Position numbers and translations under genes: made by a program. Below are positions 21,181 through 33,436 of a stretch of DNA of 64,000 bases, piece by piece (position 1 is the first letter of the stretch; each line of letters opens with the position of its first letter). Below the pieces are notes generated by a model. It did no database searches, had not been told where the DNA came from, and saw only the letters and a program-made list of their open reading frames with translations. This DNA comes from Heterohyrax brucei (lineage: Eukaryota > Chordata > Mammalia > Hyracoidea > Procaviidae), in contig CM053143.1 of assembly GCA_028571685.1 (NCBI GenBank), positions 52,321,208 to 52,385,207 of the forward strand. Reading direction: 5' to 3'.

Positions 21181-24100
21181 AGAACAAACCAGAATCATGC
21201 AAATAAGGGATTTTGGAAAGCACAGTCTAAGTTTACTGAAATCACTACAGTACAAAAAGCCAGTCAAAGCATCACTATATTCATTGTATCAGTTTCCTCT
21301 TTGTCTATTATAGCTTTTATCCATTTGTATCATGATTTTACCATATCTTGTCATTAAATCAGACTTGTCAGGTTTACCCGTGAATTTCTGTTGCCAGTTC
21401 AAGTGATAGTTTCTCATTATGACAGCTAACTACCAGCTGTACTGAGGGCAACTCTTGAAATTTTTCCTGTTGAAACTCGTACATACAGTTTCTTATGTTT
21501 CTTCCTTCTTCATGGTGCGTTGCTCCCGATTTTCCTTTGCTGCCTCCTCTTTCTCTTCCTGACTTCTGCATGTTGGAGTGCTTCAGAGCTTGCTTAGTCT
21601 TCACCGTCCTTTCTCCTCTCCCCAACACCACCCTTCAGGAGATCTCACTAATTCCCACTGCTGAAATACCTTGCAGGTTCTGAAGGCACCCCAATTTATT
21701 TTATTTGCTGTAAACTCTGTCCTAACTTCAAACGTGTTTTATTTATGTATGTGCCTATTTGAAAGCTCTACCTGTCTAATAGACATTCCCAAACTAACTT
21801 GTCCTCAAGGACTTCTGTATAACCTCTTTAAGATGTGATACTCTGCAAATCGTCCAAGTGTGATCAAAAGATATTTGTTCAATTAAGATCTGAAGTCTCC
21901 AAGTAATTTTTAGATTTTTGTACTTCTCTCATTAGCCTGCTCTACATTTAAAATATTTTCCTTAATCTGACAGTTTCTCACTTACTCTTTTACCTCCTGA
22001 AACACAACAAAACACACACAAAAAAACAGAAACAGAAAAACAGTACAATCTTTCAGATGTGAATAGCCTCCTGAAATGTTTAAGTGTTTCCTCTTTTGTC
22101 CCATAGAGGCTTTTCTCCACTCAGAATGTGCTTTCATAAATTTAGAGTAGATTACGTTATTCATGCATTCAAAATCTTCTAATTGATTTTCATCACCTTT
22201 CTCACTCTGACTTAAAAGATTTTACTTAATCTCACCTTTTCCTATCTCTTGGAACTGTGGTTCCTGTTACTTTTCCTTTTACACTCTTGAATCCTGACAT
22301 GCTGATATTTTTGTTTTTATCCTTCTTGAACTTCAATACCCTAGTTCAACAGTCTTTCTTAAAACTTCCTCTTTGGATTCTCGGCTAGTATTTCTTTTAG
22401 TTTTTACTTTCCTGTTTTGGCCATTCTGCTGAAATGTCGTCTCCTCTTATCTTGGGCTTTAGTGGGTCAGGCTTAGAAGGTGATAAAATTTGACTAATCA
22501 GGGATGAGGTGGACTGCTTCTTAGCACTAGAGGTACTGCTTTGGCTTGGGTGAGAAAAGGTATAAAAATAAGTGAAATCTTGAGCTGTTTTAACATTGTA
22601 GATGCCCCTCCCTTTTTTTTATTGTTTTGGCTTGGATTAATTAGGCTAGATATTGTGTAGTGTCTAGTAAGCTCCAGAAATCACTAGAAGTCTTGGTGAT
22701 CTACTATTCCAGAACTGTTAGTACATATCTTCTGTCATGTGGCCATCCTTGGTGTAAATAATACTATCCAAGAGATGCACTTTAGGGATTCTATGACCTT
22801 CTTCTAAATTAATCCTTCCTGAGCTAGGCAACTCGTTTTGCCTCTTTAGTCACTAAAAGCTGTAACAACTATTGAGCTATGCAGCTCAATCTAAAATCAT
22901 TTTGGCTGGATTATGATTAAACATATTAACCTCACCAGGTAATAGTCTTAAATTTTTAATGTATGCTTTCAGGGCTTAGCAGTAAGGAGGCTTAGCAGCA
23001 GAGAGTGAATGATGTAAGAATTTCATTCACTGTGGCAAGACCGGTGGAGGAGGTTTAATTTAGTTTTATTATGGTGTCTTGTGAGCCTAAGTCTGATATA
23101 TTGTTTTCTTTTTTATGTCTCCAGAAGCAAAGAGTTACAGCATTTTACTAGTCTATGAAAGTAAATTTGACTTTAGAATTAGAAAAAGGGACCTCTGTAA
23201 TAGCAGCAAGTAGTTTGGCAATTAGACATTCAGAGTAGAAATACAATTAATTTTCTTTTAGTATAACACCAGTAAGTATTGTTTCTCATAAATGAAGATA
23301 ACCATGCTTTAAGAGATGAAATATCCTTCCTACAAAGAAGATCTAGAAGACCTGTTATTAAATGATCTGTCAGCAATTACATCCAAAACAGGGACAAGCA
23401 CTCTTGTCTCTGAAAAGTCATCTCCCACAGCTTTGTTCTAGTCACTATTAGGACAGAAGAGCTCTCTTATAACTCCCCTCATTTCAGAAAAATAGCATAC
23501 ACTTAGGTCCTTTAAAGTCAGGTTTTTCAACATCAGATGACTGCTTTTCAAATAAACAATATTTTTTTTTCTGCCGTGGTCTTATGGTCAAATATTAATA
23601 CATTTCCACAGTGGAAACCCGATGGATTAGATCGTTTTTCCTAGGTTTGTATCCCAGGGGATATCTAACCCATGTTGCTTGTTTTAATTAGATCACCACA
23701 TTTTCCATATGATTAAATGCCTGAATAATGAAGACTTATGGGAATAAAATTTTTAATGCACCGTACATTAATACAAGCAAAGGGGGGAGAGACATATGAT
23801 TTTACTTTAAATAAAATCTGTTAGTAGCAAATGTTTCCCCTTTTCCCTTTTTTTCCAGATTAAGTGTGAGTTTCAGCACTGCAGAGCACAGATAGATGGA
23901 GCGGCCTGTGGTGGCGTTCACTGAACAGGAAGATACATCCCTGAGATTCTTTTAGAGATCTTAGAACATAGAAGGGGATACTGGGTACGAGCCAGTGTTT
24001 CCGGAGTAATGATATTTGCTGATTCCTACGACTTCTGGAATTAGACCACTTGCCATTTTTCCCCACGTGTCAGGTATACTTTATATCTTCTGTGTAGTTC

Positions 24101-24519
24101 TACAAACCCATCAATATGGATAGTCATGAAGTATATAATAGAAAAATTGTGTACGGTCACTTTAAATTTCAACACAGGTGCGTTTGTACAATCTTTTTGT
24201 CCTTTTATAGTTTCATCATGATAGCCTCAGAGTCAAAAACAATCAGGTAGAAAGGGAAAATAATATATCTTGATCTGCACTTCAGAAACATTCCCTCAAC
24301 TATGGTTATTTAACTCAAAATAGAAACCCTCCCAAATTGTAATAAATATTGTATATACTTTAGGTAAAAGTTGTTATATTTAGTTACATCTGAGGTCAAT
24401 GAGGTGTTATTTTTTATTTCACTGCTAAATGATAATTCTTAACTAAATTTGCAGTTTCTTTGCTTTGATCTGAATTCACCCAAGCTGAATATAAGGACTG
24501 TAAATATGTTGAAAGAAGG
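21181..24519. other. 3.3 kb without a recognised gene or repeat
   Basis: Mostly AT-rich and apparently single-copy. Open frames here are short and lack recognisable domains; the 85-codon one at 21374-21631 (minus) is lysine- and glycine-rich without a known motif. A short CA/A-rich tract lies at 22008-22040. No exon with convincing splice sites could be argued for. Confidence 0.5.
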
Positions 24520-24856
24520 TTTCGTTGTCCTTGTTGTTAGGTGCCTTTGAGTCAGCCCTGACTCATGGCAACCTTAAATGTCATGGAACGAAACCCTGCC
24601 CAGTCTTGCACCATCTTCTGATCGTTATTTCACTGGAGCCCATAGTTGTGGCTACTGTGCCCGCCCCTCTTACAGAGCTTCCCTCCTTTTCATTGACTCT
24701 CTAGTTTACCAAACGTGACGTCCTCTTCCAGCAATTGGCCTTTCCTGGTGATATGACTAAAGTAAGCAAGATGAAATTTTTCCATCCTCACTTCTAGAGG
24801 AAAATTCTGGTTTGATTTCTTCTGAAACTGACTGTTTTTGTTCCTTAGGTCAAACT
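24520..24856 (-). mobile_element. RTE LINE 3' end fragment, minus strand
   Basis: It begins with the reversed RTE tail (TTGTTGTTAGGTGCCTTTGA, then GTCAGCCCTGACTCATGGCA) and proceeds through GCCCAGTCTTGCACCATCTT and GTGGCTACTGTGCC, parallel to 48400-48660 and 62750-63000. It fades out near 24856. Only the last 340 bp of the RTE are present. Confidence 0.85.
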
Positions 24857-24999
24857 TAAAGAAATAAAAATAAAAAAATTATGGAAACTTTTGAAGTTCT
24901 CACAGCGCATTGCTTTTTGGCTTTGGGCTTTTCTGAGAAAAGAAACACAAAAAAGGAAAACATCAGAAAAATATTTCTTGCATTTTTTCAGTGACTGAG

Positions 25000-25205
25000 A
25001 GGCAGAAATAAAAACAGACTTTCTAGGTTCAAATTATCGTATCTGCTAGCTGTATGGGTAGGGCATCAGTCGTCTCATTTGTGTAGTGGAGTTACCAGTA
25101 CTTATCCCACTGGATTATTCTGAGGATTAAATGAGATACCGTTTTTGAAGGACCCAACAAGTGTTTGTCAAGCAGTAAATCCTCCATAAATGTTGGCTTC
25201 CTCTC
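25000..25205 (+). repeat. MIR SINE
   Basis: The MIR order is visible: TTTCTAGGTTCAAATTATCG (tRNA-related part), GCTAGCTGTATGGGTAG, CATCAGTCGTCTCATTTGTG, GGATTATTCTGAGGATTAAATG (the conserved core) and the tail AATCCTCCATAAATGTTGGC. MIR is an ancient tRNA-derived SINE found in all mammals. Confidence 0.85.
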
Positions 25206-26363
25206 TTTCATCTTTTCCCCTGGCAAAAGTGAAACGAAAATGAGTAAAAAGCTCCCCCCCCACCTTTTTTGGGTAGTTTTCTCTCTTTTTAAAGCCATAA
25301 AGTACTTAAGGGGACTGTAACTTTCTGAGATAGATAAAATGCATGCATTTGGTTTACTAACTTCTTAATTAAGAGATTTATTCCCAAGCTTTTTAAATAT
25401 TTTGAGAAACATACTGTTACATTTAAACATGAAATTTGTCTCTTCTACACTTCATGAAGCTTTTCCAGTTTCCTGTCTTCAAGCTGGAAAATGATGAAGT
25501 TGAAAGCATTCTGACCTCAAAACACCAACATTTCTGAGCTGCCCATGAAGTCCATTCAGTTTCTCATAAATGCCCCAGGAACTCCAAACACAAAACATTT
25601 GTGCAATAGTCTTAGTCAAGGGACAGGATACCAGCCTGTTTTGTTGTGTTGCTTGTCAGGTCCTGATTTGTAGAGCACAATGTTTCAAAACTGTTCTTTT
25701 CTCCCCAGATGCTGTGTGCCATTTAGAGCATCTCATTCTCTGATACTTATTTTCCTTTATGCCCATGATTCACTTCCTGCTCTGCCCAGTTTCATATCAT
25801 CATTTTGCCTATGTTTTTTCTCATGCCTGAAGACTTTTTTTAGAATTTAGAGTTATGGGAAGGAAATAGAAGGCCCAACTCGTTTAGAGGAGTGTCAATT
25901 TATATTTGTCACAAATATTTGCCCTAAATAATATCAATGTAGTCCCATTATCTCAGTGTACCACTGACCTGTAATTGCCTGAGTCTTGACCTCACCATAT
26001 AAATAAATACAATCTCATCATTTGTAACCATGGAGAAAGCAGGCATTTACAAACATTTATACACAGTTACAAAGCTCCCTTGGAGAAAAATGGATGCAAC
26101 TGAAGGGAAGATAAATTATCTTTAAAGATGTTTCTCAGATTGGATTGTTCTAATAAATAACTCTGTTCTACTCATTTTCTTTCTTTGAGCCAAATCCTGC
26201 CTTTCGTTCTTGGCCTGTTTGTTTGCTCACAGAGGGAGGTCCACATGGGAAAGTGTGTGGTTGCCTCAACTCTCAAGAATTTAGAAAAAGTAAAACACTC
26301 ACTGCTGAGAAGGTTTGTTCATTTGAATCATCTAGTGTTTATTGAGTGTCTACTATGCCATTA

Positions 26364-26567
26364 GGAGTCTTTTGATGGTATAAATGATTAACATGCTCTG
26401 CTGCTAACCAAAACATTAGAGATTCAAGCCCACCTAGGGGTGCCTTGGAAGAAAAGCCTGGTGATCTACTTTAAAAAAATTAACCATTGAAAACTGCAGA
26501 GCGTAGCTTCCTACTGACAAATGTAGGGTCATCATGAGTCTGAATTGACTTGATGGTAACTGGTAAG
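26364..26567 (+). repeat. AfroSINE copy, longer variant
   Basis: The head is eroded (GGAGTCTTTTGATGGTATAA). It then reads GCTGCTAACCAAAACATTAG and carries an extra block, AAGCCTGGTGATCTACTTT, not present in the 160 bp copies. The tail is ATCATGAGTCTGAATTGACT with TGATGGTAACTGG. The added block makes it a separate SINE subfamily, shared with 27955-28144, the split copy at 48288/51888 and 52935-53115. Confidence 0.85.
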
Positions 26568-26671
26568 TTTACTAGCTGATCATAATTGGGTAAGTGCTTA
26601 TTAGAAAGACAAGATGCATAGAAAAATTAAATAGTGATACAGGACAGCGTATGTGAACATATCAAATAACT

Positions 26672-26880
26672 TATGGTTGCTAACTTATTTTGACCCCAGT
26701 GTCTTTTTGCAAGGTCTGGAGACATTTTTGATTGTCACAAGTAGGAGAATGCTAATACCATCTAGTGAGTAGATGGCAGGGATGATGCCAAAGATCCTAA
26801 GTGGCACAGCACAGGTCCCCAGAACAAAGAATGATCGGTCCAAAATGTCAATAGCATTGATTCTGAGAAACTGTGCTGTA
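26672..26880 (+). mobile_element. MER20, non-autonomous hAT-type DNA transposon
   Basis: Recognised from GTCTGGAGACATTTTTGATT, GTCACAAGTAGGAGAATGCT, CATCTAGTGAGTAGATGGC, CACAGGTCCCCAGAACAAAG and AAAATGTCAATAGCATTGAT in MER20 order, ending in GAGAAACTGTGCTGTAGAA. MER20 is an old placental DNA transposon moved in trans by hAT transposase; it has no coding capacity. The 5' terminus is eroded. Confidence 0.88.
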
Positions 26881-27624
26881 GAAATAGTGAGTTAGCCTAT
26901 TTACAGGGAAACGGCCTTTGTTTGAAAATATGCTGTCAAAATATTACACAAATGATTCTTTTTAAAAAAATGTTCTTCTCTTTCTTTGAAGAAGTTGAAA
27001 GATGCCTCTAAATTAAATACATGCTTCTTATTGCAGGACTGAAGTGTTTTTTTGTTAGCTGAGTACCAGAGTGGCACTTCTTGTGTGCTCCTGAGTTTTC
27101 CAGGAAGGGCTCCTTGATTTTGGCTTGCATAGCCTTTTTCCTCCCTTGTGCTCAGACAGGAGTTCCTGAGGCTTGGTGAGGTAACCAATCTCCATGACAC
27201 AGAAGATTTTGTGCTTCCCCAAGGTTCCTTCTCCTGATTCCAAAAATGTCTTGTAAATCATCTCCTGGCAGGCACTCTGGCTAATTCATCACACCTGCCC
27301 CACGGGAGGACAAAACTAATGCCAAAGCCAGGGCTCCTGCCACTTATTTAGATTCTTTGTAATGGGATGAAAGAGAGAGAAAAGAGAAGACGGGCAAATG
27401 AAGTAGCACTTTTCCTATCTGTTTAAATGTTCAGAATTTTTCAAAGGACTGTGGTTTGGGCCATGTGGATTCTTAACTTTATTGTTCTCCCCTTCAGATA
27501 TTCCTCCTCTAATCTTCATGTGTGGTTAAGAGATCTTTATTCTCCGACATAGGCTCAGCATCTATCTAACAAGTCATTTCTATTATGAGCATATCTTTTA
27601 ATATTTATCTTCCTTAGCATCCTG
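26881..27624. other. No recognisable feature
   Basis: Single-copy-looking sequence. Two overlapping minus-strand open frames (26901-27200, 27055-27261) have no recognisable domain, and I do not support them as exons. Confidence 0.45.
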
Positions 27625-27788
27625 AGGAAATCTTGGTGGTGTAGTGTTTAAGTACTACAGCTGCTAACCAAAAATTCGGCTGTTCGAATCCACCATGCAC
27701 TCTTTGGAAACTCTATGGAGCAGTGCTACTATGCCCTATAGGGTTGCTATGTGTAGGAATTGACTCAGTGGCACTGGGTTTGGCTTGG
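27625..27788 (+). repeat. AfroSINE copy, near complete
   Basis: The head is GGAAATCTTGGTGGTGTAGT, then GCTGCTAACCAAAAATTCGG, TTCGAATCCACCATGCACTC, TTGGAAACTCTATGGAGCAG and the tail GAATTGACTCAGTGGCACTG with GGTTTGG. Well preserved, including the B-box-like GTTCGAATCC. Confidence 0.93.
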
Positions 27789-27954
27789 ATTTAGCATCCT
27801 GAAAGCAACTTGAGAGCAAAGACTATGTAAGCCCCATGTTACTAGAACTATGCCTGATACACGATAGACAATGCCCAATTCTCCACTGCAGTACTCCCGT
27901 GAAACTTCACACAGGGAGAACACTTATAAAGTCTACAGTTTTCTGCTGGAAACT

Positions 27955-28144
27955 GTTTGCACTTGACTGCTAACCTAATGGTTGTCACATCAAACCCATC
28001 AATGGTGCTGTGGAACAAAGACTTGGTGGTCTGCTGCCGTAAAGATCACAGCCAAGACAGCTTGATGGAATAGTTATGTGTTGTAACACATGGGATAGTC
28101 ATGAGTCAGAACTGATTCAGAGACAATGGGTTTGGTTCTTTTGG
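27955..28144 (+). repeat. AfroSINE copy, longer variant, diverged
   Basis: TTTGCACTTGACTGCTAACC with GACTTGGTGGTCTGCTGCCG (the extra block of the long variant) and the tail GTCATGAGTCAGAACTGATT and AATGGGTTTGG. It is more diverged than its neighbour 170 bp upstream. Confidence 0.8.
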
Positions 28145-29287
28145 GTTTGCTAAAGCTCCAATTCTGCCTGATACGTATCTGCTTCCTTGGCAGAAGACCA
28201 AAGGAGAGGTAGCATATTTTATCATTATTTCCTTTCCTATCAGCAGTCAAGGTGCAGGCTTCATTTTGTCTAATTTACTTTGCACACTCTTTTTCTCAAT
28301 CTCCTTTCAAGTTATTTTTCCATCTATATTGACTGTTTTATCTGCTCAGAAATTGTTAGAACCTGGATGCCAGAGACTATATCATCTCTTTAGGAATCAT
28401 ATCCAAAATGAGTCATTATTATGAGTTTTTTTTTTAATGTCATTCAGATGAAGGTTTACAGAGTGAATTAGTTTCTCATTAAACAGTTAATACACATTGT
28501 TTTGTGACATTGGTAGCCAAACCCTTCTTGTGTCAATACTCTACTCCTCTCCATCCCAGATTCCCTATTTCTGTTTGTCCAATTGTCCTGTCCTTTCCTG
28601 TATCTAATCTTTGCTTTTCAGCCGTATGCCCATCAGTCTCATAGACACGAGTCAACTATAAAGCATGTCTCTCATGTGTGTTATTACTGAACTTATAGAC
28701 CTTCTGGTCTTCGGCTGAAGGATAAAACTCAGGAGGGCCCATAAGCTTGGGTCTTCTCCAATCTCTTTAGATGTTTCCAGGACCCTCTACTGTGATCTCT
28801 GCTAGAGTATGTTGTGGTGGTAAGTAGGCACCAGTTAGTTGTTCTGGGCTCAGTCTGGTGGAGATTTTGGTAGTTGTGGTTCATTGGTCCTTTGGACTAA
28901 TCTTTTATTTATCTTTGATCTTCCTTATTTTTGTCCAGCCATGATGGACCAATAGATATGTCTTAGATGGCACGTCGAAGACTTTTAAGATCCCAGTCTG
29001 TACTCAACCACAGTCAGATGTGGATCATTTTCTTTATAGACTGTGTTATGCCAGTTGAACTAGATGTCACCCAAGAGCCTTGGCCTCCAGCCCTCAGTCC
29101 AGTAGCTCAGTCTCTCAGTGAATTTGGAAGTGTCCATGAAGTTTTTGACTTTGTGCTGGTCAAATTGTGCTTCCTCAGTATTGTGCACTGTCTTAAACTT
29201 CACCAAAGTTACCAATTATCTACTATCTAGTTGTTTTTCCCTCCCTGCTTATCCACTCCTTTGTAACTATCCAAGTTTGTGGAGTCT

Positions 29288-31090
29288 TTAGGGTTCTCTA
29301 TGTATATCTACAAACAGGGATAGTTTTACTTCTTCTTTACCACTTCAAATAGTTTTTATTTATTTCTCTTGCCTTATTTTTTTCTAATGAGGATTTCCAG
29401 CACAATGTTAAATACTAATGAAGATCAAATGTATCCTTAAATTCTTCCTGTAATCAAGGGAAATTGTTTCAGGCTCTCTGTTGAGAACAATGCTGCCTGT
29501 TACTTTTGTATAGATGCCCCTTATTATGTTGAGGAATTTTTTTCTATTTCTATGTGATTGAGAATTTTTTTCAGAAACGAACATTGGACTTTAGCAAATG
29601 CGTTTCCTGTGTTGACTGAGATGATCATATGATTCTCTTATTTTATTTATGCAGTGGATAATGTTGATTGATTTTGTAATGTTGAACCATCTTTGCATAT
29701 AGTTTCACTGAATTCCACTTGGTAACAATGTATTATTTTTTTATATGATGCTGAATTTTTTTTGGCTATAATTATGTCTAGAAATTTTACATCTATGTTC
29801 ATGAAAGATATAGGTCTATAATTTTTTTTTAATAATATCTTTGCCTGGTTTTGGTATCAGGGTTATATTGGCTTCATAGAATGACTTCTGTGTTCTGAAA
29901 TAATTTGAGTAGTGCTGGAGTAGCTCTTTGAAGTTTTGGTAGAATTTTCCATGAAAGCTACCTGGGCCAGGAGTACCCCCATCCATTTGGGAATTTTTTT
30001 CATTGCCTTTTCATTTTGTTTTTATTATGAGTCTGTTTAGGTTTTACCTTAGTTTTTGTTATTTTAGGTAAGTGGTGTTTTTCTACAAATTGTTCATTTC
30101 TTCTGGGTTTTCAAATTTGTTGAGTATGGTTTTTCATAAAACTCTATTATGAACATTTTTTTTTTTCAGTTAGGTGTGTAATACTGTGCCCCAATTCATT
30201 TGTTATTTGGATTATTTACTTTCTTTTCTATTTTCTTTGTCCATTTGGCCAAAGTTTTGTCGATTCTCTCAATGTATCAACTTTTGATTTCTTGAATCTT
30301 TCTATTGTTTTTCTGTTCTTTGTCTAATTTGTTTCTGCTCTCATCTTTATTTTTTTGCTTTCTTATAATGTCTGTGGGCCTTTTTTGTTGTTTCCTTACT
30401 ATTTGTTTGAGTTAAAGTTATTTTTCTAATTTTGTCCCTTTCTTCTTTTTTGATGTATGTGCCTATTGCTATGAATTGACCTCTGAGCAGTGTCTTAGCT
30501 ATGTCCCATAAGTTTTAGTATTATAGATTTTTATTTTCATTTGGGTTTGTAAATTTTTTGATCCGTTCTTTGATTTCTATTTTTAAGCAAGGTATTATTC
30601 AGTTTCTATATGTTTGATTTTTTCTTTGCTCTTCCTGTTATTAATTTCTATACTTGTGATATGATCAGCAAAGATTATTATCTCAATATTTTATGTTTTG
30701 TTGAAGGCTACTTTATGACCTAAGATGTGGTGTCTTGTACAGAATGGTCCACATGAATTGGAAAAGAATATATGCTTTGATACTCTTGGAAGAAATGTTC
30801 TGTATATGTGTATGAGGTCAAGATGGTTATTGTGGCCTTTAAATCTTCAGTATCTTCACTGAGTTTTTTTAGATGTTTTGTCATTTACCAAGAGCGGTGT
30901 ATTGAAGTCTCCTACCATTTTTGTGGTACTGTCAATTTCTCTTTGCAGTGTTAGAATTTTGTTATGTATTTTGTGGCCCTATTTTTGAGTGCATAGATAT
31001 TTATTATGGTTGTCTCACCATGGTAGACCATGCTTTTAAACATTATATAGTGTCCTCTCTTTTCTTTTATGTATGGTTGATTTCTCTTCG
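29288..31090 (-). pseudogene. L1-D ORF2 remnant
   Basis: Reading this strand in reverse parallels L1-F ORF2 step by step. 30700-30790 matches 43930-44010 (the reverse of ACCTTAGGTCATAAAG-type text); 30470-30520 matches 43680-43720; and the reverse transcriptase active-site region lies at about 29295-29320, where the Asp-Asp codons are degraded. No open piece longer than about 60 codons remains. The sequence is T-rich on the plus strand because the L1 sense strand is A-rich. Confidence 0.8.
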
Positions 31091-31789
31091 ATTTCCATGA
31101 TTCTGTCTTCTATGGTTTCAAATTCACTCCTAAAGACTTCTATTGTGTTGTCCATTTCTGAAATTTTGTTATCTTTTGCATTTATAATCACTATTTTTGT
31201 ATGATTTCTGATTGTTTATTTTCACATTTTTGTTCTTGTATTGTTTTCCTTAATTCTTCCATTGTCTGTGTTTTCCTTGGTTTTACCTGTGTTCGTTGGT
31301 TTTCTCTGTGTTTTCCATGATTCTGTTTACAGTTTTCGTTGATTTCTTTCCTAATCTCTTGCCAAGTGCCAAATAAATATTAGATTTTTGAATTCTCTGT
31401 CAGGTAATCCAATTGTCTTTTCCTGAAAAGTCAACTGGTATTTTATTCTGGTATCTTACTGAAGTTATCTTGTTTCCTCCCCTCTCCTTCTTTTTTTTGT
31501 CCTCTCCTCCCCTCCCTTTGTTCCTTCCTTCCTTTCTTTTTAAATGTATTTTGATATCGTCTGCTGTCTCTGAGACATCAAGGTTGTTGTTTTTTTTTTT
31601 TTTTAATTCACTGATTGCTGGTTTGTTTACTTTTTGTCCATGACTGAGTGGGTGGGCTGTGTGCTATGTTGTTTGTTTGTCTGTTGTATTGTAGTTCTCA
31701 TCACCTTGTCTTGGTATGCAAGGCTGGTTTGTAGCTATGGTGGAGCAGGGCAGGTCCAACAGGAAGGGAAGGGGCAGAGATGGACCATT

Positions 31790-32300
31790 TTTCTGCAGTG
31801 AACAGGTCCAGGGGCTGGAATGGGGCCTCTGCAGTCTGAATGGTGGTCCGAAGCCAGTGGGAAGTGGCTTAGAGTCTAGACAGTGTCCCCTTACAGACAC
31901 AGTGAGTGGAAGGAGGGCTTTGGAACTGGCAAGAAGTGACCTGCAATCCAGATCATTTCCCTTGGGTGCCATCACAGGCAGCAGAAGGTTTCAGAGCTGG
32001 TGCTTAGCATTCTGTGATCCAAGATGGGTTCCGTGGGTGCCACAGCCTTCAGTGGGAGGTATTTGGGAGCTGGTAGGAGGAGTCCAGAGCTAGTAGAAAG
32101 TGGCCTGTGTTCTGGACCAGGTCCCCTGAGTGCTGTGATATGCTTGTGTGAGGGATCCAAAGTTAACTAGAATGGTCTGAACTCTAGACTCTGTCCCTTT
32201 GGGGCTGCAGGTGACAGTGTGAGAGGGAGAGGTCCAGAACTGACAAAAAGGGGCCCAGGTTCCTGGTTGGGTTCCCTTGGGCCATGGGCAGTGGGATGAA
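31790..32300 (-). repeat. Tandem monomers of about 70-77 bp in the L1-D 5' UTR
   Basis: Imperfect repeats read on the plus strand as a pattern of ...CTGGNNNNAAGTGGCCTG, then a GTCCCCTTGGGTGCC-like core, then CAGTGNGAGG. Core positions: 31881 (GTGTCCCCTTACAGACACAG), 31951 (TTTCCCTTGGGTGCCATCAC), 32021 (GGGTTCCGTGGGTGCCACAG), 32115 (GTCCCCTGAGTGCTGTG), 32187 (TGTCCCTTTGGGGCTGCAGG) and 32264 (GGTTCCCTTGGGCCATGGGC). Spacings are 70, 70, 94, 72 and 77 bp. Some L1 families in other mammals use tandem 5' UTR monomers as promoters, so a promoter role is a reasonable inference. Confidence 0.75.
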
Positions 32301-32308
32301 ACAGAGAG

Positions 32309-32345
32309 GTGGGGGAGGCAAAGGCAAAGGCAGAGGCAAAGGCTG
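32309..32345 (+). repeat. Short AGGCAA minisatellite-like tract
   Basis: Repeated GGCAAAGGCAAAGGCAGAGG units next to the monomer array in the L1-D 5' UTR. Confidence 0.85.
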
Positions 32346-32865
32346 AAGGAGCTAGATGGAGAAACGTGACAAAATAAACTAGTAGTCTGCTTCCTAATGT
32401 ATACAATGCCATGATGATATGGTTATAGCCACTGTGCACCAGAAGGGTGGACTTTTTTGGAGTGTGCCCCTGTGGTTACAGTGAAAGAGTCTGGTCTTTT
32501 CCTTGAGTTGTAGTCAGCAAATGTGTTCTACTTAGTTCTGGGTGACTCTACACTGTACCCCTATCTTCTACTGGGAATTCCAAGGAGGTGCCTTCCTGAA
32601 TGTGCAGTTGTTGGCTGTAGTCCAAGGTGGCAGTACTGAATTTGCTGTTTGACCAGTAATCTTCATTCTGTATCTGTATTCCCTCACTGTTTTCTAGCAG
32701 TTTGTTGTCCTCAGTGACTTCTGGCCTAATACTTTTCCCCTTCATTAGACATTTAGGATTCTAGAATTGACTTCTGTATCTATTTTAAGTGGTTTTTTGA
32801 GGCACCTTTGTTGAAGAAAAATGGCTTAGTGCATCTGATTAATTTGCCATCTTGACTCCAAAACC

Positions 32866-33436
32866 CTACTAGAGTTTACTTGGTGCTGTTCAAAAGACAC
32901 TGAAGATCTGAAGATGTTGTAAACAAAACTTCTCTTTATTTCCTTTGCTTCATGTACTTAATGGCACCTTTTGCTAAGAAAGACTTACTTCTCCATTAAG
33001 GTAGAATGTTCCTTCTTGCTTTTGAGTTCTGGATTCCCATGGCTAGACATGTAGAGTCATGTTTAGTTACATTTGTCTTGAATTATTCTTTCAAATAATT
33101 TACACTACACAGTAGAAAAACAAACAAGTCAAAATGTAACTAAAGTTAAATTTATTCAACAAGCAAAAATCCAAAAATTTCTGGTATGAACCCTCATCTA
33201 ACACACAAGTAAAATGTTTAAGAAAGATAGTGGTGGTATCCAAAATTCAATCTTTACTTACTGATGTAGAGAGCCATGAATTGATGTTTTGTTTTGTTTT
33301 TTTTTCATTACTTTGAGTAAGATGGTAGAGAAAAATGTAGATGAAGTGGCTTGACAATAAATTAAGAAAATTTTAGTGGGAAAGGAAAGAACCAAATTTT
33401 AACTAAAAGTGAAATAACCATGAGTTAAAACTCAGG
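32866..33436. other. No recognisable feature
   Basis: AT-rich spacer between L1-D and L1-E. A T-rich tract lies at 33285-33310. Confidence 0.5.

Larger units (their letters stand above)
24857..26671. other. Mostly unassigned sequence around a MIR and an AfroSINE
   Basis: Apart from the MIR at 25000-25205 and the AfroSINE at 26364-26567, nothing was recognised. The text TAGTGTTTATTGAGTGTCTACTATG at 26330-26355 is the style of an old MIR or L2 3' end, but it is too short to call. Confidence 0.45.
28426..32865 (-). mobile_element. L1-D: minus-strand L1 with internal deletions and a repetitive 5' UTR
   Basis: Its 5' end is the reverse of GGAGTCAAGATGGCAAA near 32860 and its 3' end is a T-run (reverse poly-A) at 28426-28435. 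The 3' UTR (28436-29285) differs from that of L1-A, L1-E and L1-F, so this is another L1 family. ORF2 keeps only the part from the endonuclease to the reverse transcriptase active site (about 31090 down to 29288); the C-terminal third is missing. ORF1 is represented only by a coiled-coil-like remnant near 31090-31330. The 5' UTR holds tandem monomers. At 4.4 kb it has both ends but lacks large internal parts. Confidence 0.85.

Noticed and set aside
26901-27261. A coding exon in two overlapping minus-strand frames
   Set aside because: No domain, no convincing splice sites and no repeat support; open frames of this length are expected by chance.
31716-32093. A 125-codon open frame on the plus strand
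   Set aside because: It runs antisense through the monomeric L1-D 5' UTR; its length comes from the GC-richer repeats.
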